DNA of 64,000 bases. Source: an uncultured Paracoccaceae bacterium (lineage in GTDB: Bacteria; Pseudomonadota; Alphaproteobacteria; Rhodobacterales; Rhodobacteraceae). Where the stretch lies: NCBI GenBank assembly GCA_947488175.1, contig CANKYO010000003.1:463170-527169 (forward strand). The letters run 5' to 3'. Made by a program: the position numbers and the translations under genes. Of this stretch, positions 44,289 to 52,410 are shown in pieces. Within the stretch, counting starts at the first letter, position 1, and every line of letters starts with the position of its first letter. The notes beneath the pieces were generated by a model. It made no database searches. It saw only the letters and a program-made list of their open reading frames with translations, and had not been told where the DNA came from.

Positions 44289-46247
44289 ATGACCGCATCC
44301 GCGCCCAGCGGCCTGAAATCTGTTCCCGACCTGTTGGCCCGGAATGTGGCCAAGCACGGGACCAAGGCGGCCTATCGCGAAAAGGAATTCGGGATCTGGC
44401 AAAGCTGGACCTGGGCCGAGGCTGCCGAAGAAATCGATGCGCTGGCGATGGGGTTTCTGACCCTTGGGGCGGATGTCGGCGATCATATCGCGATTGCCGG
44501 CCGCAACCGTCCGGCGCTGTATTGGGCAATGGTCGCCGCACAACGGATTGGCTGCGTGCCCGTGCCGCTTTATGCCGATGCCGCGGCTGAGGAAATCGCC
44601 TATGCACTTGATCATTGCGGTGCCCGCTATGTTGTGGCCGGAGATCAGGAGCAGGTGGACAAGATCGCGGATGTCCGCGACGGCCTGCACGCGCTGCAGC
44701 ATGTGGTCTATCTGGATGGGCGCGGCCTGCGCAAATACGACCATTCGCATATGACATCCTACGCTAATCTGCAGGAGGCCGGGCGCAAGTCGGGCCGGAT
44801 TGGTGAGGTGAATGAACGGAGTGCCGCGCGGACCTATGATGATACCAGCGTGATGCTTTATACCTCGGGCACGACAGGGCGGCCAAAAGGTGTGGTCTTG
44901 TCGAACCGCAATGTGATCGAAACCTCGAAAAACTCGTCGGAATTTGACCATTTGCAGCCGGGGGATGAGGTGCTGGCCTATCTGCCTATGGCTTGGGTGG
45001 GCGATTTCATCTTTTCCATCGGCCAGGCCATGTGGACCGGGTTTTGCGTCAACTGCCCGGAAAGCGCCGAGACGATGCATACCGACCTGCGCGAGATCGG
45101 GCCGACCTATTTCTTTGCCCCGCCGCGCGTGTTCGAACAGCAATTGACCAATGTCATGATCCGCATGGAAGATGCAGGCCGGTTCAAGAAATGGTTGTTT
45201 GACCGCTGCATGGCCGTGGGTCGCCGCGTGGGTCCGGCGCTATTGGATGGTGAACCGGTCAGTCAGATGGACCGGTTCCGCTATCGTCTGGCCGATTGGT
45301 TCGCGATTGGACCGCTGAAAAACACGCTGGGCCTGAGCCGGGTGCGGGTGGGCTATACCGCGGGCGAAGCGATTGGCCCCGAGATTTTCGATTTCTACCG
45401 GGCGCTGGGCATCAACCTCAAACAGCTCTATGGCCAGACCGAGGCGACCGTATTCATCACCCAGCAACCCGATGGTGAGGTCCGGTCAGATACCGTGGGT
45501 GTGCCGAGCCCCGGTGTGGAACTGAAGATCGCCGAGAATGGCGAGGTATTCTATCGCTCGCCCGGTGTGTTTGTGGAGTATTACAAGAACGCGGAAAGCA
45601 CAGCCTCGACCAAGGATGCCGAAGGCTGGGTCGCCACGGGCGATGCCGGGTTTATCGAGGAAGGCACCGGCCATTTGCGCATCATCGACCGCGCCAAGGA
45701 TGTGGGCAAGATGGCTGATGGCCGCCTGTTCGCGCCGAAATACGTGGAAAACAAGCTGAAATTCTATCCCGACATTCTGGAGGCCGTGGTGTTCGGGGCG
45801 GGCCGCGATTATTGCACGGCCTTTATCAATATCGACCTGACGGCGGTCGGCAACTGGGCCGAGCGCAACAATATCGCCTATTCCAGCTATCAGGAACTGT
45901 CCCAGCATCCCCGCGTGCTGGACACGATCCAGGCCCATGTGGCGGAGGTCAACAAATCGGTTGCCGCCGATGAGATGCTGGCGGGCTGTCAGGTGCATCG
46001 TTTCCTGGTGCTGCACAAGGAACTGGATGCTGATGATGGCGAGATGACGCGGACGCGCAAGGTGCGCCGCGCGGTGATTGCCGAGAAGTTCAGCGATCTG
46101 ATTGCAGCGCTCTATTCGGACAAGGGCGAGATCTATACGGAGACCGAAGTGACCTATGAGGATGGCCGCAAGGGCAAGATCAAGGCGACGCTGGAGTTGC
46201 GCGATGCCGCGGTGACAGCTGAACAGCAGCAGGTTGCGGCGGAATGA
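44289..46247 (+). CDS. long-chain acyl-CoA synthetase-like AMP-binding protein
   Basis: A 652-residue adenylate-forming CoA ligase. The phosphate loop is MLYTSGTTGRPKGVVLSNRN; further motifs are YFFAPPRVFEQQ, LYGQTEATVF and WVATGDAGFIEEGTGHLRII with the hinge region DRAKDVGKMADGRLFAPKYVE. It belongs to the FadD15/FAA-like branch. It activates a carboxylic acid with ATP and CoA. GGGAGGACATCTGGA precedes the ATG at 44289. The stop overlaps the LivG-type gene in ATGA, so it is co-translated with a branched-chain-type ABC transporter. The acid is not identified; import coupled to CoA activation is the probable role. Confidence 0.85.
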   Translation: MTASAPSGLKSVPDLLARNVAKHGTKAAYREKEFGIWQSWTWAEAAEEIDALAMGFLTLGADVGDHIAIAGRNRPALYWAMVAAQRIGCVPVPLYADAAAEEIAYALDHCGARYVVAGDQEQVDKIADVRDGLHALQHVVYLDGRGLRKYDHSHMTSYANLQEAGRKSGRIGEVNERSAARTYDDTSVMLYTSGTTGRPKGVVLSNRNVIETSKNSSEFDHLQPGDEVLAYLPMAWVGDFIFSIGQAMWTGFCVNCPESAETMHTDLREIGPTYFFAPPRVFEQQLTNVMIRMEDAGRFKKWLFDRCMAVGRRVGPALLDGEPVSQMDRFRYRLADWFAIGPLKNTLGLSRVRVGYTAGEAIGPEIFDFYRALGINLKQLYGQTEATVFITQQPDGEVRSDTVGVPSPGVELKIAENGEVFYRSPGVFVEYYKNAESTASTKDAEGWVATGDAGFIEEGTGHLRIIDRAKDVGKMADGRLFAPKYVENKLKFYPDILEAVVFGAGRDYCTAFINIDLTAVGNWAERNNIAYSSYQELSQHPRVLDTIQAHVAEVNKSVAADEMLAGCQVHRFLVLHKELDADDGEMTRTRKVRRAVIAEKFSDLIAALYSDKGEIYTETEVTYEDGRKGKIKATLELRDAAVTAEQQQVAAE

Positions 46248-47062
46248 AGGATATCATCGAGCCTTATGTGACCCCGGACGGCCGCACCATCGGCGGCGTT
46301 CTGATGGATATGCGCAATATCACCCTGCGCTTTGGCGGGGTGGAGGCGATCAAGGATATCTCTCTTGATATCCGCGAGGGTGAGATCCGGGCGATTATTG
46401 GCCCGAACGGGGCCGGCAAATCCTCAATGCTGAACGTCATTTCCGGGTTTTATAACCCGCAGGAGGGTGAGGTCTGGTTTCGTGGCGAAGAGCGCCCACC
46501 GATGAAACCCTATCAGGTCGCACGGCTGGGCATTGCCCGGACCTTTCAGAACATCGCCCTGTTCGAGGGGATGACTGTGCTGGATAACATCATGACCGGT
46601 CGGCTGACCCACATGAAATCAGGCATGTTCTGGCAGGCGATCTGGGCAGGCCGTGCCGAGACCGAAGAGGTGCATAATCGCGAGATCGTGGAGCGGATCA
46701 TTGATTTTCTGGAAATCCAGGCGATCCGGAAGACGCCGGTGGGGCGGCTGCCTTATGGTTTGAAGAAGCGGGTGGAACTGGCCCGCGCCCTTGCTGCCGA
46801 ACCAAAGCTGTTGCTGCTGGATGAGCCGATGGCGGGCATGAACGTGGAGGAGAAAGAGGACATGAGCCGCTTTATCCTTGATGTGAATGATGAATTCGGC
46901 ACGACGATTGCGTTGATCGAACACGATATGGGCGTGGTCATGGACCTGTCCGACCGAGTTGTCGTGATGGATTATGGCCGCAAGATCGGGGACGGCACTC
47001 CCGACGAGGTGCGCAACAATGAACAGGTGATTGATGCTTATTTGGGGGTGGCGCATGACTAG
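46244..47062 (+). CDS. branched-chain amino acid-type ABC transporter ATPase (LivG-like)
   Basis: A 272-residue ATPase. Walker A is IGPNGAGKSSMLNVISGF, signature-like region RLPYGLKKRVELARALA (the LivG form), Walker B LLLLDEPMAGMN and H-loop IEHDMGVVMDLSDRV. The N-terminal 18 residues are a non-conserved extension. It starts in ATGA overlap with the acyl-CoA ligase. With the LivF-like ATPase at 51186 and the LivH- and LivM-like permeases it forms a five-part importer of the HAAT family. Confidence 0.88.
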   Translation: MKDIIEPYVTPDGRTIGGVLMDMRNITLRFGGVEAIKDISLDIREGEIRAIIGPNGAGKSSMLNVISGFYNPQEGEVWFRGEERPPMKPYQVARLGIARTFQNIALFEGMTVLDNIMTGRLTHMKSGMFWQAIWAGRAETEEVHNREIVERIIDFLEIQAIRKTPVGRLPYGLKKRVELARALAAEPKLLLLDEPMAGMNVEEKEDMSRFILDVNDEFGTTIALIEHDMGVVMDLSDRVVVMDYGRKIGDGTPDEVRNNEQVIDAYLGVAHD

Positions 47063-47069
47063 GTGCAAC

Positions 47070-47137
47070 GCCGTCCCGGGCCTGACCCGGGACCTCAAAC
47101 CCAACACAGAGGCCCCGGATCAGGTCCGGGCCTGCGG
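47070..47137. repeat. inverted pair of REP-like palindromes between livG- and livH-type genes
   Basis: Copy A (about 47070-47096, core GTCCCGGGCCTGACCCGGGAC) and copy B (about 47109-47137, core CCCCGGATCAGGTCCGGGCC) are both palindromic and opposite in orientation, separated by 12 nt. This is BIME-like geometry. They share core and flanks with the elements at 49773-49806 and 7149-7182. The next ribosome binding site, GGAGG, begins at the edge of copy B. Confidence 0.75.
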
Positions 47138-47145
47138 AGGCGCTT

Positions 47146-48144
47146 ATGTCCGCTGACTTTCTTTATGGTATCGAAGTGGTCATCAACGGCCTGATGGCCG
47201 GGGTGCTTTATGCCCTTGTGGCGCTGGGCTTTGTGCTGATTTTCAAGGCGTCGGGTATTTTCAATTATGCCCAAGGGGTCATGGCCCTGTTTGCCGCCCT
47301 GACCCTTGTGGGCATCATGGAAGGACAGGTGCCGTTCAGCCATCTGATCAACGCGATTTTCGGGACGGAGGTGCATCATTTCGGGTGGGAGGTTCCGGCG
47401 CTGCTGGCTATCGCCTTTACCGTGCTGATCATGATTGCCTTTGCCTGGGCCGTGCAACGGTTCGTGTTTCGCCATCTTGTGGGGCAGGAACCCATCATTC
47501 TTTTCATGGCGACAATCGGCCTTGCCTACTTCCTCGAAGGGGTTGGCGACCTGATGTGGGGGTCGGATATCAAGACGCTGGCCCTTGGCCTGCCGCAGGG
47601 TGGCTCGCTTTGGGTTGAGAATTTGACCAACGGGTTGGGCGGCGATGATTTCTACGGGTTTTTCATCGACAAGCTGGATATGGTGGCGACTGTAGTCGCG
47701 GCGATCCTTGTCGTCAGCCTGATTGCCTTTGCTCAATATACCAAGCAGGGCCGGGCCATGCGCGCGGTGGCCGATGATCACCAGGCGGCGCTGAGCGTCG
47801 GGATTTCGCTGAACTATATCTGGGTACTTGTCTGGTCGCTGGCAGGCATTGTCGCGCTGGTGGCCGGGGTGATGTGGGGCGCGAAATCAGGTGTGCAGTT
47901 TTCGCTGTCCCTGATCGCCTTGAAAGCGCTGCCGGTGCTGATGCTGGGTGGCTTTACATCCATCCCCGGCGCCATTGTCGGCGGGTTGATCATCGGGGTG
48001 GGGGAAAAGCTGTTCGAATACACCATTGGCGCCCCCTATCTGGGTGGGGCCACGGAGAACTGGTTCGCCTATATGCTGGCGCTGATCTTTCTGGTGTTCC
48101 GCCCGCAGGGCCTGTTTGGGGAGAAGATCATTGAGCGGGTTTAA
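47146..48144 (+). CDS. branched-chain amino acid-type ABC permease (LivH-like)
   Basis: A 332-residue permease with about eight membrane helices. EVVINGLMAGVLYALVALGF and GFVLIFKASGIFNYAQGVMA form the LivH N-terminus, and RAMRAVADDHQAALSVGISL is the cytoplasmic EAA-like loop that contacts the ATPase. The C-terminal SIPGAIVGGLIIGVGEKLFE and LIFLVFRPQGLFGEKIIERV end is also typical. GGAGG lies 6-7 nt upstream of the ATG at 47146. The last 14 nt overlap the start of a small membrane protein gene. Confidence 0.88.
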   Translation: MSADFLYGIEVVINGLMAGVLYALVALGFVLIFKASGIFNYAQGVMALFAALTLVGIMEGQVPFSHLINAIFGTEVHHFGWEVPALLAIAFTVLIMIAFAWAVQRFVFRHLVGQEPIILFMATIGLAYFLEGVGDLMWGSDIKTLALGLPQGGSLWVENLTNGLGGDDFYGFFIDKLDMVATVVAAILVVSLIAFAQYTKQGRAMRAVADDHQAALSVGISLNYIWVLVWSLAGIVALVAGVMWGAKSGVQFSLSLIALKALPVLMLGGFTSIPGAIVGGLIIGVGEKLFEYTIGAPYLGGATENWFAYMLALIFLVFRPQGLFGEKIIERV

Positions 48145-48550
48145 GATATTGCCTTTTTGGCTGGTGCAGTTTTTGGCTGTTTTGTCCGGCCTGACTGTCT
48201 TGTTGGGTGTGCTTTTTGTTCTGTTTCTCAGCCTAATAAACTTGGGCTTTATTTTAGAAGGGCGCCAAGCGCTTTGGCTCGGCCCTTTGGGATGGTCACT
48301 AGTTCTTGGCACTTGGCTAGTTTTGGCCATTGGGTTCGGCGTTGTTTTGCATGCCATCATATCGGACCAAGCAAGACTGTCATTTATCGCGAAAGTGTCG
48401 GTTGGGTCCGTGGCCATTCTGGCTTTGCTTATGGCGACGTTTGGAGCGCGCTTCGGTTGGCCGTGGAATGATCTGACGGCCGTTTTAGGTTATGCGGGAA
48501 CGACGCTGCTGATCTGTTTTTTTTGCCGCATATGGTTGGAGGCGGTCTAG
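48131..48550 (+). CDS. small membrane protein between LivH- and LivM-like genes
   Basis: A 139-residue protein with four predicted membrane helices (LVQFLAVLSGLTVLLGVLFV, SLVLGTWLVLAIGFGVVLHA, KVSVGSVAILALLMATFG, LGYAGTTLLICFFC). A TTG at 48131 inside the end of the LivH-type gene is the likeliest start; the resulting overlap of 14 nt and a further zero-gap join to the LivM-type gene indicate that it is part of the operon. I do not recognise the family, and an extra membrane protein here is not part of the standard Liv set. Its base composition is lower in GC and richer in T than the permeases around it. Confidence 0.6.
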   Translation: MSGFKILPFWLVQFLAVLSGLTVLLGVLFVLFLSLINLGFILEGRQALWLGPLGWSLVLGTWLVLAIGFGVVLHAIISDQARLSFIAKVSVGSVAILALLMATFGARFGWPWNDLTAVLGYAGTTLLICFFCRIWLEAV

Positions 48551-49765
48551 ATGCTTTACCGTGAAGCCGGAGATTTCAAAACCTCTTACCATGCTGACAA
48601 CCAGACCTTTCCGATCAGGTTTGACCGGATCGGGTTCTGGATCACGATGGTCATTGCCTTTGCCGTGATCCCGTTCGTGATCAATGATTACTGGGCCAAT
48701 GCCATCCTGGTGCCATTCCTGATCTATGCCATCGCGGCTATCGGGCTGAACATTCTGACGGGCTATTGCGGGCAGGTGAGCCTTGGCACCGGGGGGTTCA
48801 TGGCCGTGGGGGCCTATGCTTGCTACAAGCTGATGACAGGGCTTGATATCTACTTTGCCTCCGAAGGGTTCGTGTCGGCTGGGGGAGAGATGATCTCAAA
48901 GGGTGGTGAAAGTTTTGAGGTCACCGGTCAGTTCCTGTTCTTTACCATCGCCCAGAATGCCGAATGGACCGTCTACATCCTGACCCAGATCAACCCTGTG
49001 ATTGCGGTCATCCTCGCGGGCTTTGTGACCGCTGCCGTAGGGGTTCTTTTTGGATTGCCGTCCTTGCGGATCAAGGGGTTCTATCTGGCTGTCGCGACGC
49101 TGGCTGCACAGTTCTTCCTCGTCTGGCTTTTCAACAAAATCTCGTGGTTTTACAATTACTCCGCCTCTGGCCAGATCAATGCGCCCGAACGGTTTGTGAG
49201 CGAGTTTGCAGTCACCGGCCCCAATACCGCCCCCTGGGCGCAGTACATGGTCTGTCTGATCTTTGTGGTGGTCTGCGCCCTGATTGCGCGCAACCTGACC
49301 CGCGGCACGGTCGGCCGGTCGTGGATGGCGATCCGTGACATGGACATCGCGGCCGAGATCATCGGGGTGAACCCGCTGAAGGCCAAACTGACCGCCTTTG
49401 CAGTGTCATCGTTCTTTATCGGCATTTCGGGCGCGCTGTTTTTTTCGGTCTATCTGGGCGCAGTTGAGGTGGGTGAGGCGTTTGGCATCCAGAAATCATT
49501 CCTGGTGCTGTTCATGATCATCATCGGCGGGCTTGGCAGTATTTTCGGGTGTTTCGCAGGCGCGGCGTTTCTGGTGCTGTTGCCTGTCGCGCTGAAGGTG
49601 ATCGGCGTCGATGTATTGGGCTGGCCGACTGATATCGTGTCGCATCTCAATCTGGTCATTGTCGGCGCGTTGATCATGTTTTTCCTGATCAAGGAACCAC
49701 ATGGGCTGGCGCAGATTTGGCGCTTGGCGAAAGAAAAACTGCGGCTGTGGCCGTTTCCATATTAA
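48551..49765 (+). CDS. branched-chain amino acid-type ABC permease (LivM-like)
   Basis: A 404-residue permease. LIYAIAAIGLNILTGYCGQV and SLGTGGFMAVGAYACYKL are the LivM signature, followed by RIKGFYLAVATLAAQFFLVW, and later RSWMAIRDMDIAAEIIGVNP, the cytoplasmic coupling loop. About ten membrane helices are visible. It is longer than typical LivM because of a periplasmic loop (about residues 95-130, FASEGFVSAGGEMISKGGES). The start follows the upstream stop directly. Confidence 0.87.
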   Translation: MLYREAGDFKTSYHADNQTFPIRFDRIGFWITMVIAFAVIPFVINDYWANAILVPFLIYAIAAIGLNILTGYCGQVSLGTGGFMAVGAYACYKLMTGLDIYFASEGFVSAGGEMISKGGESFEVTGQFLFFTIAQNAEWTVYILTQINPVIAVILAGFVTAAVGVLFGLPSLRIKGFYLAVATLAAQFFLVWLFNKISWFYNYSASGQINAPERFVSEFAVTGPNTAPWAQYMVCLIFVVVCALIARNLTRGTVGRSWMAIRDMDIAAEIIGVNPLKAKLTAFAVSSFFIGISGALFFSVYLGAVEVGEAFGIQKSFLVLFMIIIGGLGSIFGCFAGAAFLVLLPVALKVIGVDVLGWPTDIVSHLNLVIVGALIMFFLIKEPHGLAQIWRLAKEKLRLWPFPY

Positions 49766-49772
49766 CGTGACG

Positions 49773-49806
49773 TAGAGGTCCCGGATCAGGTCCGGGACAG
49801 CGTTGC
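49773..49806. repeat. REP-like palindrome between LivM- and LivK-like genes
   Basis: The core GTCCCGGATCAGGTCCGGGAC at 49778-49798 is the same as in bchY (7152-7172), and the flanks GAGG and GCGTTGC agree too. It lies in the 82-nt spacer before the binding protein gene. In the mRNA it would form a strong hairpin and could help set different levels of permease and binding protein. Confidence 0.78.
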
Positions 49807-49847
49807 GACAACAAGAAGTCGGATCAACCAATGGGAGGAAAGAACCG

Positions 49848-51131
49848 ATGAAGATAAAGACACTGGCCGCGATGGCCCTGGCCGGGGCGATGGCCGCGGG
49901 GCCTGCAATGGCAGAACTAGTTATTCCGGATCTGAGTTACCGGACCGGCCCTTATGCGGCGGGCGGCACGCCGTTTTCTGACGGGTTTCAGGACTATTTC
50001 GCCCTGCTGAATGCGCGTGATGGCGGTATTGGCGGCGAACCTGTTCGTATCCTGGAATGCGAAACCGGCTATAACACCGAGAAGGGTGTAGAATGCTATG
50101 AAAGCACCAAAGGCGAAGGCGCGTTGATTTATCAGCCGCTGTCGACCGGGATTACCTATCAGTTGATCCCCAAGGCCACCGCAGACGGTATCCCGCTTCA
50201 CACCATGGGCTATGGCCGGACATCGGCCGCCAATGGTGAGGTTTTCAACTGGGTCTTCAACTACCCGGCCAACTATTGGGATGCTGCGTCCGTTGCCGTA
50301 AACTACCTGTTGGATGAAAACGGAGGTGACCTGAGCGGCAAGAAGATCGCGTTGGTCTATCACAACTCGGCCTACGGCAAAGAGCCGATCCGCACGCTGG
50401 AAGAACTGTCATCCATGCATGGGTTTGAGTTGACGCAACTTGCCGTTGACCACCCCGGGCAGGAGCAGAAATCGCAATGGCTGCAAATCCGCCGCGAACG
50501 GCCGGATTATGTCCTGATGTGGGGCTGGGGCGTGATGAACCAGGTTGCCGTGCAGGAGGCCGCCAATATCGGTTTCCCGATGGAAAACTTCATCGGCAAC
50601 TGGTGGGCTGGTGCCGAACATGATGTGACCCCTGCGGGTATGGCGGCCAATGGCTACAAGTCGCTGAATATGAACCGCGTTGTCGACTATCCCGTGCTGG
50701 AAGAGATCCAGGCGCAGGTGCATGATGCAGGTAACGCCGCCGGTGATGGCAGCAATATCGGCAAGGTGCTCTATGTGCGGGGTATGTATGCCGCCATGCT
50801 GGCCGCCGAAGCCATTGCCAAGGGCCAGGAGATCCATGGCGTGTCCGACGTGACCCCTGCGATGGTTCGCGACGGCATGGAAGCGTTGGAGATCACCAAT
50901 GCGCGTATGGCTGAACTGGGCATGGAAGGTATCGGGCCAGAGTTTTCCGTGTCCTGTCAGGACCATGGTGGCGCCGGTCAGGGCCTTGTCCAGCAGTGGA
51001 ACGCCGCTGATGGCGTATGGGAGCCGCTGACAGACTTCATCTCGCCCGATGATGCCGTGATTTCGCCGCTGGTGGCCGAGGACTCTGCCGCGTTTGCAGC
51101 CGAGAACAACATCACACCGGGTTGCCTGTGA
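49848..51131 (+). CDS. branched-chain amino acid-type ABC substrate-binding protein (LivK-like)
   Basis: A 427-residue periplasmic binding protein. The signal peptide (MKIKTLAAMALAGAMAAGPAMA) precedes LVIPDLSYRTGPYAAGGTPF; the Peripla_BP_6-type domain follows, with GGIGGEPVRILECETGYNTE and KIALVYHNSAYGKEPIRTLE. The unusual start of the mature protein and its operon partners suggest a hydrophobic or aromatic acid ligand, not leucine. GGGAGGAAAG precedes the ATG at 49848. It is separated from the LivM-type gene by a REP-like palindrome. Cysteines near both ends (LECETG, VECYES, SVSCQDHGG, PGCL) may form disulphides. Confidence 0.87.
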   Translation: MKIKTLAAMALAGAMAAGPAMAELVIPDLSYRTGPYAAGGTPFSDGFQDYFALLNARDGGIGGEPVRILECETGYNTEKGVECYESTKGEGALIYQPLSTGITYQLIPKATADGIPLHTMGYGRTSAANGEVFNWVFNYPANYWDAASVAVNYLLDENGGDLSGKKIALVYHNSAYGKEPIRTLEELSSMHGFELTQLAVDHPGQEQKSQWLQIRRERPDYVLMWGWGVMNQVAVQEAANIGFPMENFIGNWWAGAEHDVTPAGMAANGYKSLNMNRVVDYPVLEEIQAQVHDAGNAAGDGSNIGKVLYVRGMYAAMLAAEAIAKGQEIHGVSDVTPAMVRDGMEALEITNARMAELGMEGIGPEFSVSCQDHGGAGQGLVQQWNAADGVWEPLTDFISPDDAVISPLVAEDSAAFAAENNITPGCL

Positions 51132-51185
51132 TCTGAACAAATGCGGGTGGCCTTCGGGCCGCCCGTTCCCAACCGGAGACACCCC

Positions 51186-52013
51186 ATGCTGGACACCGCC
51201 AAATCAGACGTTGAGACCCTGCTAGAGGTCAACAATATCGAGGTGATCTATAATCACGTGATACTCGTGCTCAAAGGCGTGTCGCTGAATGTGCCAAAGG
51301 GCGGCATCACGGCGCTACTTGGCGGGAATGGCGCGGGCAAGACAACCACGCTCAAGGCGATCTCGAACCTGCTGCATTCCGAACGGGGTGAGGTGACTAA
51401 AGGCTCGGTCAGCTATCGTGGCACCCGCGTGCAGGACTTGTCGCCAGAAGCGCTGGTCAAGATGGGCGTTATTCAGGTGATGGAGGGCCGCCACTGCTTT
51501 GAACATCTGACGGTCGAGGAAAACCTGATGACCGGTGCCTATACCCGCCGCGATGGTGGCGGGGCAATCAGCGCCGATCTGGACCTCGTTTACAGCTATT
51601 TCCCCCGGCTGAAAGAGCGGCGCAAGTCGCAGGCCGGCTACACGTCAGGTGGGGAACAGCAGATGTGCGCCATCGGGCGCGCCCTGATGTCCCGGCCGGA
51701 GACGATCTTACTGGATGAACCCTCAATGGGTCTGGCCCCGCAACTGGTCGAAGAGATTTTCACAATTGTGAAGAATTTGAACGAGAAAGAAGGCGTGTCC
51801 TTCCTGCTTGCCGAACAGAACACCAATGTGGCGCTGCGGTTCGCCCATCAGGGTTACATCCTCGAAAGCGGACGGGTCGTGATGGAAGGCCCCGCCGCCG
51901 AACTGCGCGAAAACCCGGACGTCAAGGAATTCTACCTTGGCATGTCGGACGAGGGGCGCAAAAGCTTCCGTGACGTGCGTAGCTACCGGCGGCGGAAACG
52001 TTGGCTGGCGTAA
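51186..52013 (+). CDS. branched-chain amino acid-type ABC transporter ATPase (LivF-like)
   Basis: A 275-residue ATPase. Walker A is LGGNGAGKTTTLKAISNL, the LivF-type region VIQVMEGRHCFEHLTVEENL, signature YTSGGEQQMCAIGRALMSRP, Walker B TILLDEPSMGLAP and H-loop LLAEQNTNVALRF. The C-terminal tail is basic (FRDVRSYRRRKRWLA). The ATG at 51186 follows CGGAGACACCCC. It is followed by a 397-nt region holding an Rhs fragment on the other strand, then by a second CoA ligase. Confidence 0.88.
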   Translation: MLDTAKSDVETLLEVNNIEVIYNHVILVLKGVSLNVPKGGITALLGGNGAGKTTTLKAISNLLHSERGEVTKGSVSYRGTRVQDLSPEALVKMGVIQVMEGRHCFEHLTVEENLMTGAYTRRDGGGAISADLDLVYSYFPRLKERRKSQAGYTSGGEQQMCAIGRALMSRPETILLDEPSMGLAPQLVEEIFTIVKNLNEKEGVSFLLAEQNTNVALRFAHQGYILESGRVVMEGPAAELRENPDVKEFYLGMSDEGRKSFRDVRSYRRRKRWLA

Positions 52014-52032
52014 AGGTTACGCTGGACGATTT

Positions 52033-52215
52033 GGCGCCGTCATAGGTAAAGCGCCGCTTGACCCCCCTTGCTCATCAGGACGGAATCCAGTTCGTTGGTG
52101 TCAGGCCAGTAGCTGTAGACATCGACCAGCGGGGTGCCCGCGACCAGCGACATCTGCTCGGTCCGGCTGCCAATGCTGTCATAGAGCCCGTCGAAATCGC
52201 CCCAGGCCCCGTCGA
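52033..52215 (-). pseudogene. Rhs core fragment (antisense remnant)
   Basis: Read on the minus strand, this stretch aligns almost base for base with 59287-59466 of the large rhs gene: GGGGCCTGGGGCGATTTCGA, then a tract encoding DSxGxRTEQMSLVAGTPLVDVY and the SYWPDTNxLDSVL region, ending in CGGCGCTTTACCTATGACGG. A small insertion of G breaks the frame near its end. It has no start or downstream toxin. The rest of the 397-nt gap (52014-52410) holds nothing but the ribosome binding site of the next gene. It shows that Rhs core sequence has moved or been duplicated by at least 7 kb and inverted. Confidence 0.88.
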
Positions 52216-52410
52216 CAGGTTTTTAACTTGGCACCTTCAGCGCCTCATCGGTTTCGGCATATCAGGCTCCCAGTTCCTATTGATTGGCCCGCAGTCAATC
52301 TGAAAGACCTGTCTTGCTCGCACCCTCTGATATCGCATAACACACCGCATCACCCCTAGCTTTCCCTTGTCCGACCCGGCACGATGATCCGGCAAGGACA
52401 GGAGACACCG

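Noticed and set aside
44220..45143. 307-codon open frame antisense to the acyl-CoA ligase
   Set aside because: Shadow frame; would also cover the operon promoter.
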